Assembly: GCF_900099785.1 (NCBI RefSeq)
Contig: NZ_FNDS01000011.1
Span: 1 to 64,000, forward strand
From: Pseudomonas panipatensis
GTDB lineage: Bacteria; Pseudomonadota; Gammaproteobacteria; Pseudomonadales; Pseudomonadaceae
Length of the DNA: 64,000 nucleotides
Direction of reading: 5' to 3'
Shown here: positions 35,209 to 45,898 of the stretch, in pieces
How positions within the stretch are numbered: the first letter of the stretch is position 1
How the letters are laid out: the number at the start of each line of letters is the position of its first letter
The notes under the pieces: model-generated
Told to the model about the DNA's origin: nothing
The model's database searches: none
The model's input: only the letters and a program-made list of their open reading frames with translations
Made by a program: the position numbers and the translations under genes

Positions 35209-35862
35209 ATGGCCACCGCTTCCGCCGTTCCCGGCAAGACCCTGCTGAACCCCACCGATCACACCCTGATCATGATCGACCACCAGTCGCAGATGTCCTT
35301 CGCCACCAAGTCGATCGACGCCGTGACCCTGCGCAACAACGCCGCCCTGGTCGCCAAGGCGGCCAGGGAATTCGGAGTTTCCACCATCCTCACCACCGTT
35401 GCCGAGAAGAGCTTCTCCGGACCGATCTTCAGTGAGATCAAGTCGGTGTTTCCCGAGCACAAGGTCATCGACCGCACCAGCATGAACACCTGGGAAGACC
35501 CGCGGATCGCCGTCGAAGTCAACGGATTCGGCAAGCAGAAGATCGTCCTCGCCGGGCTCTGGACCTCGGTGTGCATCGTCGGTCCGGCGCTGTCCGCGCT
35601 GGACCAGGGCTTCGAGGTCTACGTCATCGCCGATGCCTGCGGCGACGTTTCCGACGAGGCCCACGAAATGGCCATGCAACGCATGATCCAGCTCGGCGCG
35701 CGACCGATGACCGCGCTGCAATACCTGCTCGAACTGCAGCGCGACTGGGCCCGCAGCGAGACCTACGACCAGACCGTGAAGACCTCCATCGAGCACGGCG
35801 GCGCCTACGGCCTGGGGCTGATCTACGCCAAGACCATGTTCAACGCCAGCGAAGGCCACTGA
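35209..35862 (+). CDS. Isochorismatase-like cysteine hydrolase (YcaC type)
   Basis: A 217-residue alpha/beta cysteine hydrolase. The catalytic Asp is in LIMIDHQSQMSF, and the Cys is in GLWTSVCIVGPALSALDQG near residue 122. The following AACGD-like IADACGDVSDEAHEMAMQRM block is typical of YcaC-type enzymes. CGAGGAGAAAG precedes the ATG at 35209. It is divergent from the GlxA-type regulator. YcaC-like proteins are oligomeric hydrolases of unsettled substrate, often induced by nitrosative or other stress. Confidence 0.88.
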   Translation: MATASAVPGKTLLNPTDHTLIMIDHQSQMSFATKSIDAVTLRNNAALVAKAAREFGVSTILTTVAEKSFSGPIFSEIKSVFPEHKVIDRTSMNTWEDPRIAVEVNGFGKQKIVLAGLWTSVCIVGPALSALDQGFEVYVIADACGDVSDEAHEMAMQRMIQLGARPMTALQYLLELQRDWARSETYDQTVKTSIEHGGAYGLGLIYAKTMFNASEGH

Positions 35863-36204
35863 GCCTGGCCAGGGAGCGGGCAATACCGCTCCCTGCTCTT
35901 CCCGCGGCCGGCGATGAGCACAGCGTCCGCCCAGTCTTGGCGGCGCCCGTGGCTCGCCGGCGGGCCGCTGCACCGTCAGGTCGGTTTCAGGACGCGATGG
36001 GTCGCTTGGGTGCAATCTTCGGGCGGCAACGATGGCAAGCTTGCAGAATGCCCCGGACCAGGCGCACTAATGACGCTTGGCCGGCGTGCAGGGAGGGCGA
36101 CCGGATCAACGACGCTTGCGTGGCGTGGCCGGTACGCCGCAGCCGGAGACACCGAACGGATGCCGCGACGCGGCCGTGTCGTTCGTGATGCCGAGGTACG
36201 CTGT
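35863..36204. other. Intergenic region upstream of the formate dehydrogenase operon
   Basis: No gene is supportable in these 342 bp. Frames continuous with fdsG extend into it but have no family similarity. It should hold the end of the hydrolase transcript and the fds promoter; I could not pick out convincing promoter hexamers. Confidence 0.5.
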
Positions 36205-36687
36205 ATGCCTGATGAGATGCTTCACCTGCCACTGATTCACCGCCTGCTGGAACGCCACAAGGACACCCCCGGAGCCCTGCTGCCGATCCTCCACGCCATC
36301 CAGGAGGGCTGCGGCTACATCCCCGCCGCCGCCATCGCAGAGATCGCCCATGCCCTCAACCTCAGCCAGGCTGAAGTGCGCGGCGTGATCAGTTTCTACC
36401 ACGATTTCCGCAGCACCCCGCCGGCGCGCCATACCCTGCGCCTGTGCCGGGCCGAGTCCTGCCAGAGCATGGGCGCCGAGCGCCTGGCCGCGCAGTTGCG
36501 CGAGCAGTTGGCGCTGGACGACCACGGCACCAGTGCCGACGGACAGATCGCCCTGCGCCCGGTCTATTGCCTGGGAGCCTGCGCCTGTTCACCGGCCCTG
36601 GAGCTGGATGGCCGCGTGCATGCACGGCTCACTCCCGAACGCCTGCGCGAGCTGGTGAGTGACTGCCTGGAGGACGGAACATGCTGA
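36205..36687 (+). CDS. fdsG: Formate dehydrogenase subunit gamma (NuoE-like)
   Basis: A 160-residue thioredoxin-like [2Fe-2S] protein with the cysteine ligands in CRAESC and CLGACAC, spaced as in NuoE/FdsG. The helical N-terminus LPILHAIQEGCGYIPAAAI is also typical. The ATG at 36205 has CGAGG 8 bp upstream. It passes electrons in the soluble NAD-dependent formate dehydrogenase and is the first gene of fdsGBAD, overlapping fdsB by 7 bp. Confidence 0.93.
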   Translation: MPDEMLHLPLIHRLLERHKDTPGALLPILHAIQEGCGYIPAAAIAEIAHALNLSQAEVRGVISFYHDFRSTPPARHTLRLCRAESCQSMGAERLAAQLREQLALDDHGTSADGQIALRPVYCLGACACSPALELDGRVHARLTPERLRELVSDCLEDGTC

Positions 36688-38240
36688 CGCTGTTCGTCTC
36701 CTGCGATTCGCTCGCCCGCGCTGTCGGCGCCGATGACGTGGCCGCCGCGCTGGTCCGCGAAGCCGAGCGCCGGCAGTTGCCGCTCGATCTGCAGCGCACC
36801 AGCTCCCGTGGCCTCTATTGGCTGGAACCGCTGGTCGAATTGGCAAGCGCTGGCGGCCGGCTGGGCTTCGGTCCGCTGACGGTGGCGGACGTGCCCGCCC
36901 TGCTGGACGCCCTGGCTGGCGATCCCGCCAGCCATCCGCACGCACTCGGGCCGGTGGAAGACATTCCGTATCTGCACAGCCAGCAACGCCTGCTGTTCGC
37001 CCGCGCCGGCATCACCCGGCCGCTGTCGCTGGACGACTACCGCGCCCATGGCGGCTTCGAGGGCCTGACCCGCGCGCTCGGCATGGACGGCGCCGATGTG
37101 GTTGCCGCGGTACTCGACTCCGGCCTGCGTGGCCGTGGCGGCGCGGCCTTCCCCGCCGGCATCAAGTGGCGCACCGTGCGCGATGCCCAGGCCGCGCAGA
37201 AATACGTGGTGTGCAATGCCGACGAGGGCGATTCCGGCACCTTCGCCGACCGCATGCTGATGGAAGGCGACCCCTTCCTGCTGATCGAGGCCATGGCCAT
37301 CGCCGGCCTCGCCGTGGGCGCGAGCATGGGCTACCTCTATGTGCGCTCCGAGTACCCGGATGCCATCGCCACCCTCAACCAGGCCCTGGAAATCGCCCGC
37401 GCGGCCGGCTATCTGGGCGCGGACGTTGGCGGCAGCGGCCGTGTCTTCGACCTGGAGGTGCGGGTCGGCGCCGGTGCCTATATCTGCGGCGAGGAAACCG
37501 CCCTGCTGGAGTCCATCGAGGGCAAGCGCGGCGTGGTCCGCGCCAAGCCGCCGCTGCCGGCGCTGCAGGGGCTGTTCGGCCAGCCGACCCTGGTGCACAA
37601 CGTCCTCACCCTGGCCTCGGTGCCGCTGATCCTGGCGCGGGGCGCATCGTTCTATCGCGACTTCGGCATGGGCCGCTCGCTCGGCACCATGCCCTTCCAA
37701 CTGGCCGGCAACGTCCGCCATGGCGGCCTGGTGGAGCGCGCCTTCGGCCTGAGCCTGCGCGAGCTGGTGGAAGGCTACGGCGGAGGCACCGCCAGCGGTC
37801 GCCCGCTGAAGGCCGTGCAGGTGGGCGGGCCCCTGGGCGCCTGGGTGCCGCCTGCGCAATTCGATACGCCGCTGGACTACGAGGCCTTCGCCGCCATGGG
37901 CGCCATGCTCGGCCACGGTGGCGTGGTGGTGGCCGACGACAGCCTGGACATGGCCCGTATGGCGCGCTTCGCCTTGCGTTTCTGCGCCGAGGAATCCTGC
38001 GGCAAGTGCACGCCGTGCCGGATCGGCTCGACCCGTGGCGTGGAAGTGGTCGACCGGCTGATCGCCGCCACCGACATCAGCGACCGCGAGGCACAGGCGC
38101 AACTGCTGACGGACCTCTGCGACACCCTGCAATACGGCTCGCTCTGTGCCCTGGGCGGGATGACCTCCTACCCCGTGGCCAGCGCCCTCAAGCATTTCCC
38201 CGCCGACTTCGGTCTGGCGACCCCGGAGGCCGACCAGTGA
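36681..38240 (+). CDS. fdsB: Formate dehydrogenase subunit beta (NuoF-like, FMN/NAD-binding)
   Basis: A 519-residue diaphorase subunit. The first 110 residues are a thioredoxin-like domain. The FMN-binding loop is GLRGRGGAAFPAGIKW near residue 148. NAD contacts lie around CNADEGDSGTFADR and CGEETALLESIEGKRG, and the [4Fe-4S] site is SCGKCTPCRIGSTRG near residue 440. It reduces NAD+ with electrons from formate. It overlaps fdsG by 7 bp and fdsA by 4 bp. Confidence 0.94.
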   Translation: MLTLFVSCDSLARAVGADDVAAALVREAERRQLPLDLQRTSSRGLYWLEPLVELASAGGRLGFGPLTVADVPALLDALAGDPASHPHALGPVEDIPYLHSQQRLLFARAGITRPLSLDDYRAHGGFEGLTRALGMDGADVVAAVLDSGLRGRGGAAFPAGIKWRTVRDAQAAQKYVVCNADEGDSGTFADRMLMEGDPFLLIEAMAIAGLAVGASMGYLYVRSEYPDAIATLNQALEIARAAGYLGADVGGSGRVFDLEVRVGAGAYICGEETALLESIEGKRGVVRAKPPLPALQGLFGQPTLVHNVLTLASVPLILARGASFYRDFGMGRSLGTMPFQLAGNVRHGGLVERAFGLSLRELVEGYGGGTASGRPLKAVQVGGPLGAWVPPAQFDTPLDYEAFAAMGAMLGHGGVVVADDSLDMARMARFALRFCAEESCGKCTPCRIGSTRGVEVVDRLIAATDISDREAQAQLLTDLCDTLQYGSLCALGGMTSYPVASALKHFPADFGLATPEADQ

Positions 38241-41113
38241 TCACTCTCTTCGACCCCACCAGCGACATCGACCTCGGCACCCCGGCCCGCGACAGCGAGG
38301 TGCAGGTCAGCCTGAGCATCGACGGCCGCGCGATCAGCGTGCCCGCCGGCACCTCGGTCATGCGTGCCGCCGCGCTGCTCGGCACCAGCATTCCCAAACT
38401 CTGCGCCACCGACAGCCTGGAGGCGTTCGGCTCGTGCCGCATGTGCCTGGTGGAAATCGACGGCATGCGCGGCTACCCGGCCTCCTGCACCACCCCGGTG
38501 AGCGAGGGCATGGTGGTTCGCACGCAGACGCCCAAGCTGGCCAGCCTGCGGCGCAACGTGATGGAGCTGTACATCTCCGATCACCCGCTGGACTGCCTGA
38601 CCTGCGCGGCCAACGGCAACTGCGAGTTGCAGAGCGTGGCCGGCCAGGTGGGCCTGCGCGAGGTGCGCTACGGCTACGACGGCGCCAATCACCTGAGCGA
38701 TGCGAAGGACGTCTCCAACCCTTACTTTGAATACGACCCGAGCAAGTGCATCGTCTGCAACCGCTGCGTGCGCGCCTGCGAGGAAATCCAGGGCACCTTC
38801 GCCCTGACCATCGAGGGGCGCGGCTTCGAGTCGCGGGTGGCGGCCGCCGGCGGTGATAACTTCCTCGACTCCGAATGCGTGTCCTGCGGCGCCTGCGTAC
38901 AGGCCTGCCCCACCGCCACGCTGATCGAAAAGAGCGTGGTGGAGATCGGCCAGCCGGAGCGCAGCGTCATCACCACCTGCGCCTACTGCGGCGTGGGCTG
39001 CTCGTTCCGCGCCGAGATGAAGGGCGAGCAACTGGTGCGCATGGTCCCGGACAAGAACGGCCAGGCCAACCATGGCCACTCCTGCGTCAAGGGACGCTTC
39101 GCCTGGGGCTACGCCACGCACCCGGACCGCATCACCAAGCCGATGATCCGCAAGCACATCGACGATCCCTGGCAGGAAGTCAGCTGGGACGAAGCGGTGA
39201 ATTACGCGGCCAGCGAGTTGCGGCGCATCCAGCTCAAGTACGGGCGCGACGCCATCGGCGGCATCACCTCCAGCCGCTGCACCAACGAAGAAACCTACCT
39301 GGTGCAGAAGCTGGTGCGCGCAGCCTTCGGCAACAACAACGTCGACACCTGCGCGCGGGTCTGCCACTCGCCCACCGGCTACGGCCTCAAGCAGACCCTG
39401 GGCGAGTCCGCCGGAACCCAGAGCTTCGATTCGGTGATGCAGGCCGACGTCATCCTGGTGATAGGCGCCAACCCCACCGACGCCCACCCGGTGTTCGGCT
39501 CCCAGCTCAAGCGGCGCCTGCGCCAGGGCGCCCGGCTGATCGTCATCGACCCGCGGCGCATCGACCTGGTGGACTCGCCGCATGCCCACGCCGAGCTGCA
39601 CCTGCAACTGCGTCCGGGCACCAACGTGGCCATGCTCAACGCCCTGGCGCACGTCATCGTCAGCGAGGGACTGGTCAACCAGCGCTTCGTCGAGGAACGC
39701 TGCGAGGCGGCGGACTTCAGCCTCTGGCGCGACTTCGTCAGCCTGCCGGAGAACGCCCCCGAGGTGCTGGGTCCGGTCTGTGGCGTGCCCGCCGAGCAGA
39801 TCCGCGCCGCCGCGCGGCTCTACGCCAGCGGCGGCAACGCGGCCATCTACTACGGCCTGGGCGTCACCGAGCACAGCCAGGGCAGTACCGCGGTGATGGG
39901 CATCGCCAACCTGGCCATGGCCACCGGCAACATCGGCCGCGAGGGTGTCGGGGTCAACCCGCTGCGCGGGCAGAACAACGTCCAGGGCTCCTGCGACATG
40001 GGCTCCTTCCCCCATGAACTGCCCGGCTACCGGCACATCTCCAACCAGGCGGTGCGCACCCAGTTCGAGCAGGCCTGGGGCGTGACCCTGCAGCCCGATC
40101 CCGGCCTGCGCATCCCCAACATGTTCGAGGCGGCCCTGGGCGGCACCTTCAAGGCGCTCTACTGCCAGGGCGAGGACATCGCCCAGAGCGACCCCAATAC
40201 CCAGCACGTCACCGCGGCCCTGTCGGCCATGGAGTGCGTGGTGGTACAGGACATCTTCCTCAACGAGACGGCCAAGTTCGCCCATGTGTTCCTGCCGGGC
40301 AGCTCCTTCCTTGAAAAGGACGGCACCTTCACCAACGCCGAACGACGCATCTCGCGGGTACGCAAGGTGATGGAGCCCCTGGGCGGCAAGGCCGACTGGG
40401 AGGCCACCATGGCCCTGGCCAACGCCCTCGGCTACCGGATGGACTACCGCCACCCGTCGCAGATCATGGACGAAATCGCCCGCCTGACGCCCAGCTTCAC
40501 CCGCGTCAGCTACGCCGAGCTGGATCGCCACGGCAGCCTGCAGTGGCCATGCAACGACGCCGCGCCGGATGGCACCCCGACCATGCACATCGAGCAGTTC
40601 GTGCGGGGCAAGGGGCGCTTCATGCTCACGGGCTACGTGCCCACCGAAGAGAAGGTCAACAGCCGCTACCCCCTGCTGCTGACCACCGGGCGCATCCTCA
40701 GCCAGTACAACGTCGGCGCCCAGACCCGGCGCACCGACAACGTCGCCTGGCACGAGGAGGACCGCCTGGAAATCCACGCCAGCGACGCCGAAAGCCGTGG
40801 CATCGCCGACGGCGACTGGGTCGGCGTCGGCAGCCGCGCCGGGCAGACCGTGCTGCGTGCGCGGATCAGCGAGCGGGTGGCGCCCGGCGTGGTCTACACC
40901 ACCTTCCACTTCCCGGAATCGGGCGCCAACGTGATCACCACCGACAACTCCGACTGGGCCACCAACTGCCCGGAATACAAGGTGACGGCGGTAGAGGTCG
41001 TGCGGGTCTACCAGCCTTCGGAATGGCAGAAACGCTACCAGGCCTTCAGTGACGAACAACGGCGCCTGCTCAAGGAGCGCCGCCACAGCGGGAACGCCGA
41101 GGTCCGTCGATGA
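38237..41113 (+). CDS. fdsA: Formate dehydrogenase subunit alpha (molybdopterin catalytic subunit)
   Basis: A 958-residue catalytic subunit starting at a GTG inside the fdsB stop (GTGA). The order is: [2Fe-2S] domain (GSCRMCLVEIDG), His-Cys motif HPLDCLTCAANGNC, two ferredoxin clusters (CIVCNRCVRAC; CVSCGACVQAC), the CAYCGVGCSF cluster, then the bis-MGD fold. The Mo-binding residue is Cys, in ARVCHSPTGYG, so no selenocysteine is needed. The oxidoreductase C-terminal MGD-binding domain is complete. It oxidises formate to CO2 in the cytoplasm. The FdhD/FdsC sulfur-transfer partner is not in the window. Confidence 0.96.
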   Translation: MITLFDPTSDIDLGTPARDSEVQVSLSIDGRAISVPAGTSVMRAAALLGTSIPKLCATDSLEAFGSCRMCLVEIDGMRGYPASCTTPVSEGMVVRTQTPKLASLRRNVMELYISDHPLDCLTCAANGNCELQSVAGQVGLREVRYGYDGANHLSDAKDVSNPYFEYDPSKCIVCNRCVRACEEIQGTFALTIEGRGFESRVAAAGGDNFLDSECVSCGACVQACPTATLIEKSVVEIGQPERSVITTCAYCGVGCSFRAEMKGEQLVRMVPDKNGQANHGHSCVKGRFAWGYATHPDRITKPMIRKHIDDPWQEVSWDEAVNYAASELRRIQLKYGRDAIGGITSSRCTNEETYLVQKLVRAAFGNNNVDTCARVCHSPTGYGLKQTLGESAGTQSFDSVMQADVILVIGANPTDAHPVFGSQLKRRLRQGARLIVIDPRRIDLVDSPHAHAELHLQLRPGTNVAMLNALAHVIVSEGLVNQRFVEERCEAADFSLWRDFVSLPENAPEVLGPVCGVPAEQIRAAARLYASGGNAAIYYGLGVTEHSQGSTAVMGIANLAMATGNIGREGVGVNPLRGQNNVQGSCDMGSFPHELPGYRHISNQAVRTQFEQAWGVTLQPDPGLRIPNMFEAALGGTFKALYCQGEDIAQSDPNTQHVTAALSAMECVVVQDIFLNETAKFAHVFLPGSSFLEKDGTFTNAERRISRVRKVMEPLGGKADWEATMALANALGYRMDYRHPSQIMDEIARLTPSFTRVSYAELDRHGSLQWPCNDAAPDGTPTMHIEQFVRGKGRFMLTGYVPTEEKVNSRYPLLLTTGRILSQYNVGAQTRRTDNVAWHEEDRLEIHASDAESRGIADGDWVGVGSRAGQTVLRARISERVAPGVVYTTFHFPESGANVITTDNSDWATNCPEYKVTAVEVVRVYQPSEWQKRYQAFSDEQRRLLKERRHSGNAEVRR

Positions 41114-41334
41114 GCACCGATAACCTGATCAAGATGGCCAACCAGATCGCCCAGTTCTTCGCCAGCGAACCGGACAGCGCCCAGGCCGCGCGCGACGTGC
41201 GCCAACACCTGCAGAGCTTCTGGACCCCGGCCATGCGCAGGGAGCTGGCGGCCTGGCTGGCGCAGCACGAAGCGACGACGACCCTGCACCCCCTGGTGCA
41301 GGCAGCGCTGAAGGAGTCCGCCGAGACGGTCTAG
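41110..41334 (+). CDS. fdsD: Formate dehydrogenase subunit delta
   Basis: A 74-residue protein starting LIKMANQIAQFFASEPD and containing AARDVRQHLQSFWTPAMRREL, the signature of FdsD/formate dehydrogenase delta. It overlaps fdsA by 4 bp and closes the operon. In Cupriavidus-type enzymes this small subunit is needed for assembly or stability. Confidence 0.93.
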   Translation: MSTDNLIKMANQIAQFFASEPDSAQAARDVRQHLQSFWTPAMRRELAAWLAQHEATTTLHPLVQAALKESAETV

Positions 41335-41372
41335 CGGCGCCCGTCGGCGGGCGGGCCCGGGCGCTAATGACT

Positions 41373-41401
41373 GCCCCCGTCGCGGGTCCGCGCGTGGGGG
41401 C
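41373..41401. terminator. GC hairpin between convergent fds operon and aldo/keto reductase
   Basis: GCCCCC at 41373-41378 pairs with GGGGGC at 41396-41401, with an inner CGCG/CGCG stem. It lies between two convergent genes, where a two-way terminator is expected, but no T-run follows on either side. Confidence 0.5.
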
Positions 41402-41465
41402 TGCCGCTTGCGTCAAAGCGGCAACGCGCGGTCGGCGCTCATCCGCTTCATGACCAGGGGCGAAG

Positions 41466-42494
<1,029 letters not shown>

Positions 42495-42566
42495 TCAATA
42501 GCGGCCGCGGGTAACGTGCTCTCTTGGGGATCGCTCTGAGGCTGGCCCAGGGCGCGGCCCCGGCAA

Positions 42567-43460
42567 TCAAGCCGAATGGCGCAGGGCGTCGCGGAACAAG
42601 GTGAAGGCCGGTGAAGCCTGGCGCCTGCTGGGGTAGTAGAGGTGATAGCCCGAAAAGGCTTCGCACCAGTCCGCGAGTACGCGAATCAGGCGCCCATCGG
42701 CCAGGTGGGCCTGCACCAGGTCCTCGGGCAGATACGCAAGCCCCAGCCCCTGGAGAGCCGCCTCCATGCGCAGGGCCAGGGTGTTGAATACCAGTTGGCC
42801 CTCGACGCGCACTTTCACCTCCTGCCCCTTCTTGGCGAACTCCCAGGAAAAAATGCCACCGTAGGTCGGCAAGCGGACATTGATGCAGTTGTGCTGCATC
42901 AAGTCGCGCGGGACCTTGGGAAGTGGATAGCGGCGGAAATACGCGGGGGAGCCGACCACGGCCATGCGCATGTCCGGGCCGATGCGCACGGCAATCATGT
43001 CCTTGGCCACCTGCTCACCCAGGCGCACGCCAGCGTCATAACCTTCGGCGACAATGTCGGTCAGGCCGTAGTCGACGATGATCTCGATGTTCAGATCCGG
43101 GTTGTCGGGCAGCAGCTTCGCCAGCACCGGTTGCAGAAGCGTGATCGCGGCATGCTCGCCGGCGGTGATGCGCAGCGTGCCCGCCGGCCTGTCGCGAAAC
43201 TCGCTGAGCAACGCCAACTCGCTGTCGATCTCTTCGAACTTGGGCGCGACGACCCGCAGCAGACGCTCCCCCGCCTCGGTGGGAGAAACGCTGCGAGTCG
43301 TGCGTGCCAACAACCTGACCCCCAGTCGCTCCTCCAACTGCCGCATGGCCCGGCTCAATGCAGGTTGCGACATGTTCAGCTTGGCCGCGGCACGGGTAAA
43401 ACTGCGCTCTTGCGCAACCACTGAGAAAATCGCTATCTGGTCGTAGCTTTCAGTGGGCAT
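42567..43460 (-). CDS. LysR family transcriptional regulator
   Basis: A 297-residue LysR protein. The winged HTH is at about residues 8-65 (FSVVAQERSFTRAAAKLNMSQ, then ALSRAMRQLEERLGVRLL). The effector domain has the LRITAGEHAAITLLQPVL start and a YDAGVRLGEQVAKDM segment. This subgroup often regulates a neighbouring reductase; the aldo/keto reductase 249 bp downstream is the nearest candidate. The effector is unknown. Confidence 0.92.
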   Translation of the reverse strand: MPTESYDQIAIFSVVAQERSFTRAAAKLNMSQPALSRAMRQLEERLGVRLLARTTRSVSPTEAGERLLRVVAPKFEEIDSELALLSEFRDRPAGTLRITAGEHAAITLLQPVLAKLLPDNPDLNIEIIVDYGLTDIVAEGYDAGVRLGEQVAKDMIAVRIGPDMRMAVVGSPAYFRRYPLPKVPRDLMQHNCINVRLPTYGGIFSWEFAKKGQEVKVRVEGQLVFNTLALRMEAALQGLGLAYLPEDLVQAHLADGRLIRVLADWCEAFSGYHLYYPSRRQASPAFTLFRDALRHSA

Positions 43461-43810
43461 TTATCTATCTCTGGTATGAGTCGGCTGTGATTATGTCATT
43501 CGAACTCTATATCAATTGAATCGCTGTTACAGCCGCCTCCACGCTGATGAAGACTGGCTAACCAAGGGGGGGTAAGGGGGCAGTATCCCGCCTCCTGGTC
43601 CGAGGCGGGAGCCTCAGCGTGCCGACGGAGCTAATCTCTGAGCGAGAATCCAAGCGGTCGAGCGCGCAGCAATCGATGCGAAGCGTTGGTCGTCTTGCAC
43701 TCCGCTGGCAGATGCGGTCCAAGGGTTCGCCTTGCGCGGGCGGCGGGTTTCAGGCGTGGCGATGGCACCCGACGGGTTCCTCTGCTCCCCCCATTCTCTG
43801 AGGCGGTCGG
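43461..43810. other. Divergent intergenic region with a 9-bp GC hairpin
   Basis: No gene is supportable in these 350 bp between the LysR gene and the DedA-PAP2 gene. A perfect inverted repeat, TCCCGCCTC at 43586-43594 and GAGGCGGGA at 43602-43610, encloses a 7-nt loop. Because both genes point outwards, a terminator here would need an unseen transcript. The hairpin may end a small RNA or be a protein site. Confidence 0.5.
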
Positions 43811-45898
43811 ATGCTTTCTTCCCTCATTGCGTTCATCACCGAGCACCCCCAGCTGACGTATGCGGTGGTGTTGCTACTGGCGCTCTCCGAGTCCATCCCG
43901 GTGATCGGCGCCGTGGTGCCTGGCACGGCGGTGATCATCGCGATCAGCGCGCTGGTGCCGAGTGGTGCAGTGACGCTCTGGCCCCTGCTCGCCGCCGCCG
44001 TGGCCGGGGCGATCCTGGGGGACGGCCTGTCGTACTGGGTGGGGCATCGCTATCACCGCGAGGTCCTGAATGCCCGCGTGTTCAAGCGCTTTTCCGGCTT
44101 CATCGCGCGCAGTGAGCTGTTCTTCACCCGGCACGGTGGCAAGAGTGTGTTCCTCGCCCGTTTCACGCCGGGCGTGCGCGCTTTCGTGCCCTTGTTGGCC
44201 GGTGTGCTGAAGATGCCGCCGAGACGCTTCTACGCCGCCAACCTGCTTTCCGCGCTCACCTGGGCCCCGGTGCACATTTTGCCGGGCGTGCTGATCGGCG
44301 CCTCGTTCAGTCTGTTCGGCGCGGCCGCCAAGCCGCTGGCGGCCCTGGTCGTCCTGCTGGTCCTGCTGGTCTGGGGGACGAGCCATCTCGTGCGCTTCAC
44401 GCTGGCTCGCGGCTTGCCGCTGCTGAGCGGCGCTCTGCAGCGGCTGCGTACCTGGGCGGCGGCTCGCGACGACCGCTGGGCGAGGCTCATCCTCAACCTG
44501 CTGGACCCGGCGCGCCCCGATGCGCGAGGCCTGGCCTACCTGGCCGTGCTGCTGGTGGGGTCCGCCTGGCTGTTCTTCGGCATTCTCGAGGATGTGGTCA
44601 GCGGTGATCCGCTGGTGCGCGCCGATAGCGCGATCTACCAGGCCCTGCAGGACTTGCGCACGGCCCCCGGCGACGCCTTGATGATCGCCATGACGGAACT
44701 GGGCGACACCGTCGTGGTGCTGGCGGTGACGCTGGCCGTGCTCCTGTGGCTGGCAGGCAAGCGCGCCTGGCGCACGGCGGCCTACTGGCTGGTGGCAATC
44801 GCCGGCGCATCGGCGCTCAACAGCGTCATCAGGGTCACGCTGCACCGCCCCCGCCCCGGGGAGATGCTCTATACCGGCTGGAGTGCGTTTTCCTTCCCCA
44901 GTGGCCATAGCACCGTCAACGCCATTCTCTATGGCTTCCTCGCCGTCCTGCTCATTCCCGCGCTGCGGCCGCTCTGGCGCCTGCCGCTTGCCGTCTGCGC
45001 CGTCAGCCTGGTGCTCGGCATTGCGATGTCACGGCTCTACCTTGGCGCCCACTGGTTCTCGGACGTGGTCGGCGGGCTGGCCTTCGCCTGCGCCTGGCTC
45101 ACGTCGCTCGGTGTGTCCTACCGGCGCAAGCCCGCGCAAGCGGTCGGCGCCGTCGGGCTGTTGATCGTCGCGGTCGCCACGCTGAGTCTTGCCGGAGGCC
45201 TGCACATCCATCGCCAGCATGCCTTCGACGTTGCGCGCTATGCGCAGCAAGAGCGGACCCAGCGCATGTCCACGCAGACCTGGTGGAACACTGGCTGGCA
45301 GCAGCTTCCCGCTCGGCGTGTCGAGATCACCGGGGAAATCGAAGAGCCCCTGGCTCTGCAATGGGCGGGCAGCCTGAGCGCCCTGCAGGCGCTGTTGCAA
45401 CGCCAGGGCTGGTACCGCCCGGTCCCCTGGAGCAGCAGCGGCGCCCTGGCCTGGCTGGCACCCAGCGCCGCGCCAGGCGAACGCCCGCTCATTGCGGTTT
45501 TCGCCGGCGGGCGGCTACCCGAGCTGACCCTGGCATTGGCCGACCCGGACGCCGCCGAGGCGTCTCGCTTCGTGCTGCGCCTGTGGCCCGCGGACGTCAC
45601 TCTCGACGAGGGCGACTCAGCGTCGCTCTGGGTCGGTTCGGTGGTCGAGGAGCGGCTCGTCCACTACCTCTCGCTGCTCACCCTGGAATGGCGACAGCCG
45701 GACATGAACCGGGCGCGCGACCGCTTGCTCGCCAGCCTCGCCACATCGCGCCTCGCTACCCGGAGCGACGCGGCCAGCAGCGCCCATTGGGACGGCCGCG
45801 TCGTTCTGGCCCACGATAGCGACGTGCGCACTGACGCCAGAGCGGGCGTGCCGCTGCCTGGCGCAAACGCACCAGCGCCACCGCTCGTTTCACCCTGA
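43811..45898 (+). CDS. DedA-PAP2-LssY fusion membrane protein
   Basis: A 695-residue three-part protein. Residues about 1-200 are DedA/SNARE-associated (VVPGTAVIIAISALVPSG; ARFTPGVRAFVPLLAGV). Residues about 230-450 are a PAP2 lipid phosphatase with all three motifs: HRPRPGE, SGHS in SFPSGHSTVN, and SRLYLGAHWFSDVVGG. From about residue 490 it carries an LssY-type soluble domain. DedA proteins move lipid carriers across the membrane and PAP2 enzymes dephosphorylate polyprenyl or phosphatidyl lipids, so one chain may couple flipping and recycling. That coupling is inferred. Confidence 0.92.
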   Translation: MLSSLIAFITEHPQLTYAVVLLLALSESIPVIGAVVPGTAVIIAISALVPSGAVTLWPLLAAAVAGAILGDGLSYWVGHRYHREVLNARVFKRFSGFIARSELFFTRHGGKSVFLARFTPGVRAFVPLLAGVLKMPPRRFYAANLLSALTWAPVHILPGVLIGASFSLFGAAAKPLAALVVLLVLLVWGTSHLVRFTLARGLPLLSGALQRLRTWAAARDDRWARLILNLLDPARPDARGLAYLAVLLVGSAWLFFGILEDVVSGDPLVRADSAIYQALQDLRTAPGDALMIAMTELGDTVVVLAVTLAVLLWLAGKRAWRTAAYWLVAIAGASALNSVIRVTLHRPRPGEMLYTGWSAFSFPSGHSTVNAILYGFLAVLLIPALRPLWRLPLAVCAVSLVLGIAMSRLYLGAHWFSDVVGGLAFACAWLTSLGVSYRRKPAQAVGAVGLLIVAVATLSLAGGLHIHRQHAFDVARYAQQERTQRMSTQTWWNTGWQQLPARRVEITGEIEEPLALQWAGSLSALQALLQRQGWYRPVPWSSSGALAWLAPSAAPGERPLIAVFAGGRLPELTLALADPDAAEASRFVLRLWPADVTLDEGDSASLWVGSVVEERLVHYLSLLTLEWRQPDMNRARDRLLASLATSRLATRSDAASSAHWDGRVVLAHDSDVRTDARAGVPLPGANAPAPPLVSP

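Noticed and set aside
34060-36015. GlxA regulator read as a 651-residue protein
   Set aside because: The first 333 codons have no similarity and overlap the divergent hydrolase; the ATG at 35016 has an excellent ribosome site.
38168-41086. A 972-codon open frame on the minus strand
   Set aside because: It is the antisense shadow of fdsA, kept open by GC-rich codon bias; no domain or ribosome site.
38237-41113. Selenocysteine in formate dehydrogenase
   Set aside because: The Mo-ligand position is a normal Cys codon in ARVCHSPT and no in-frame TGA occurs.
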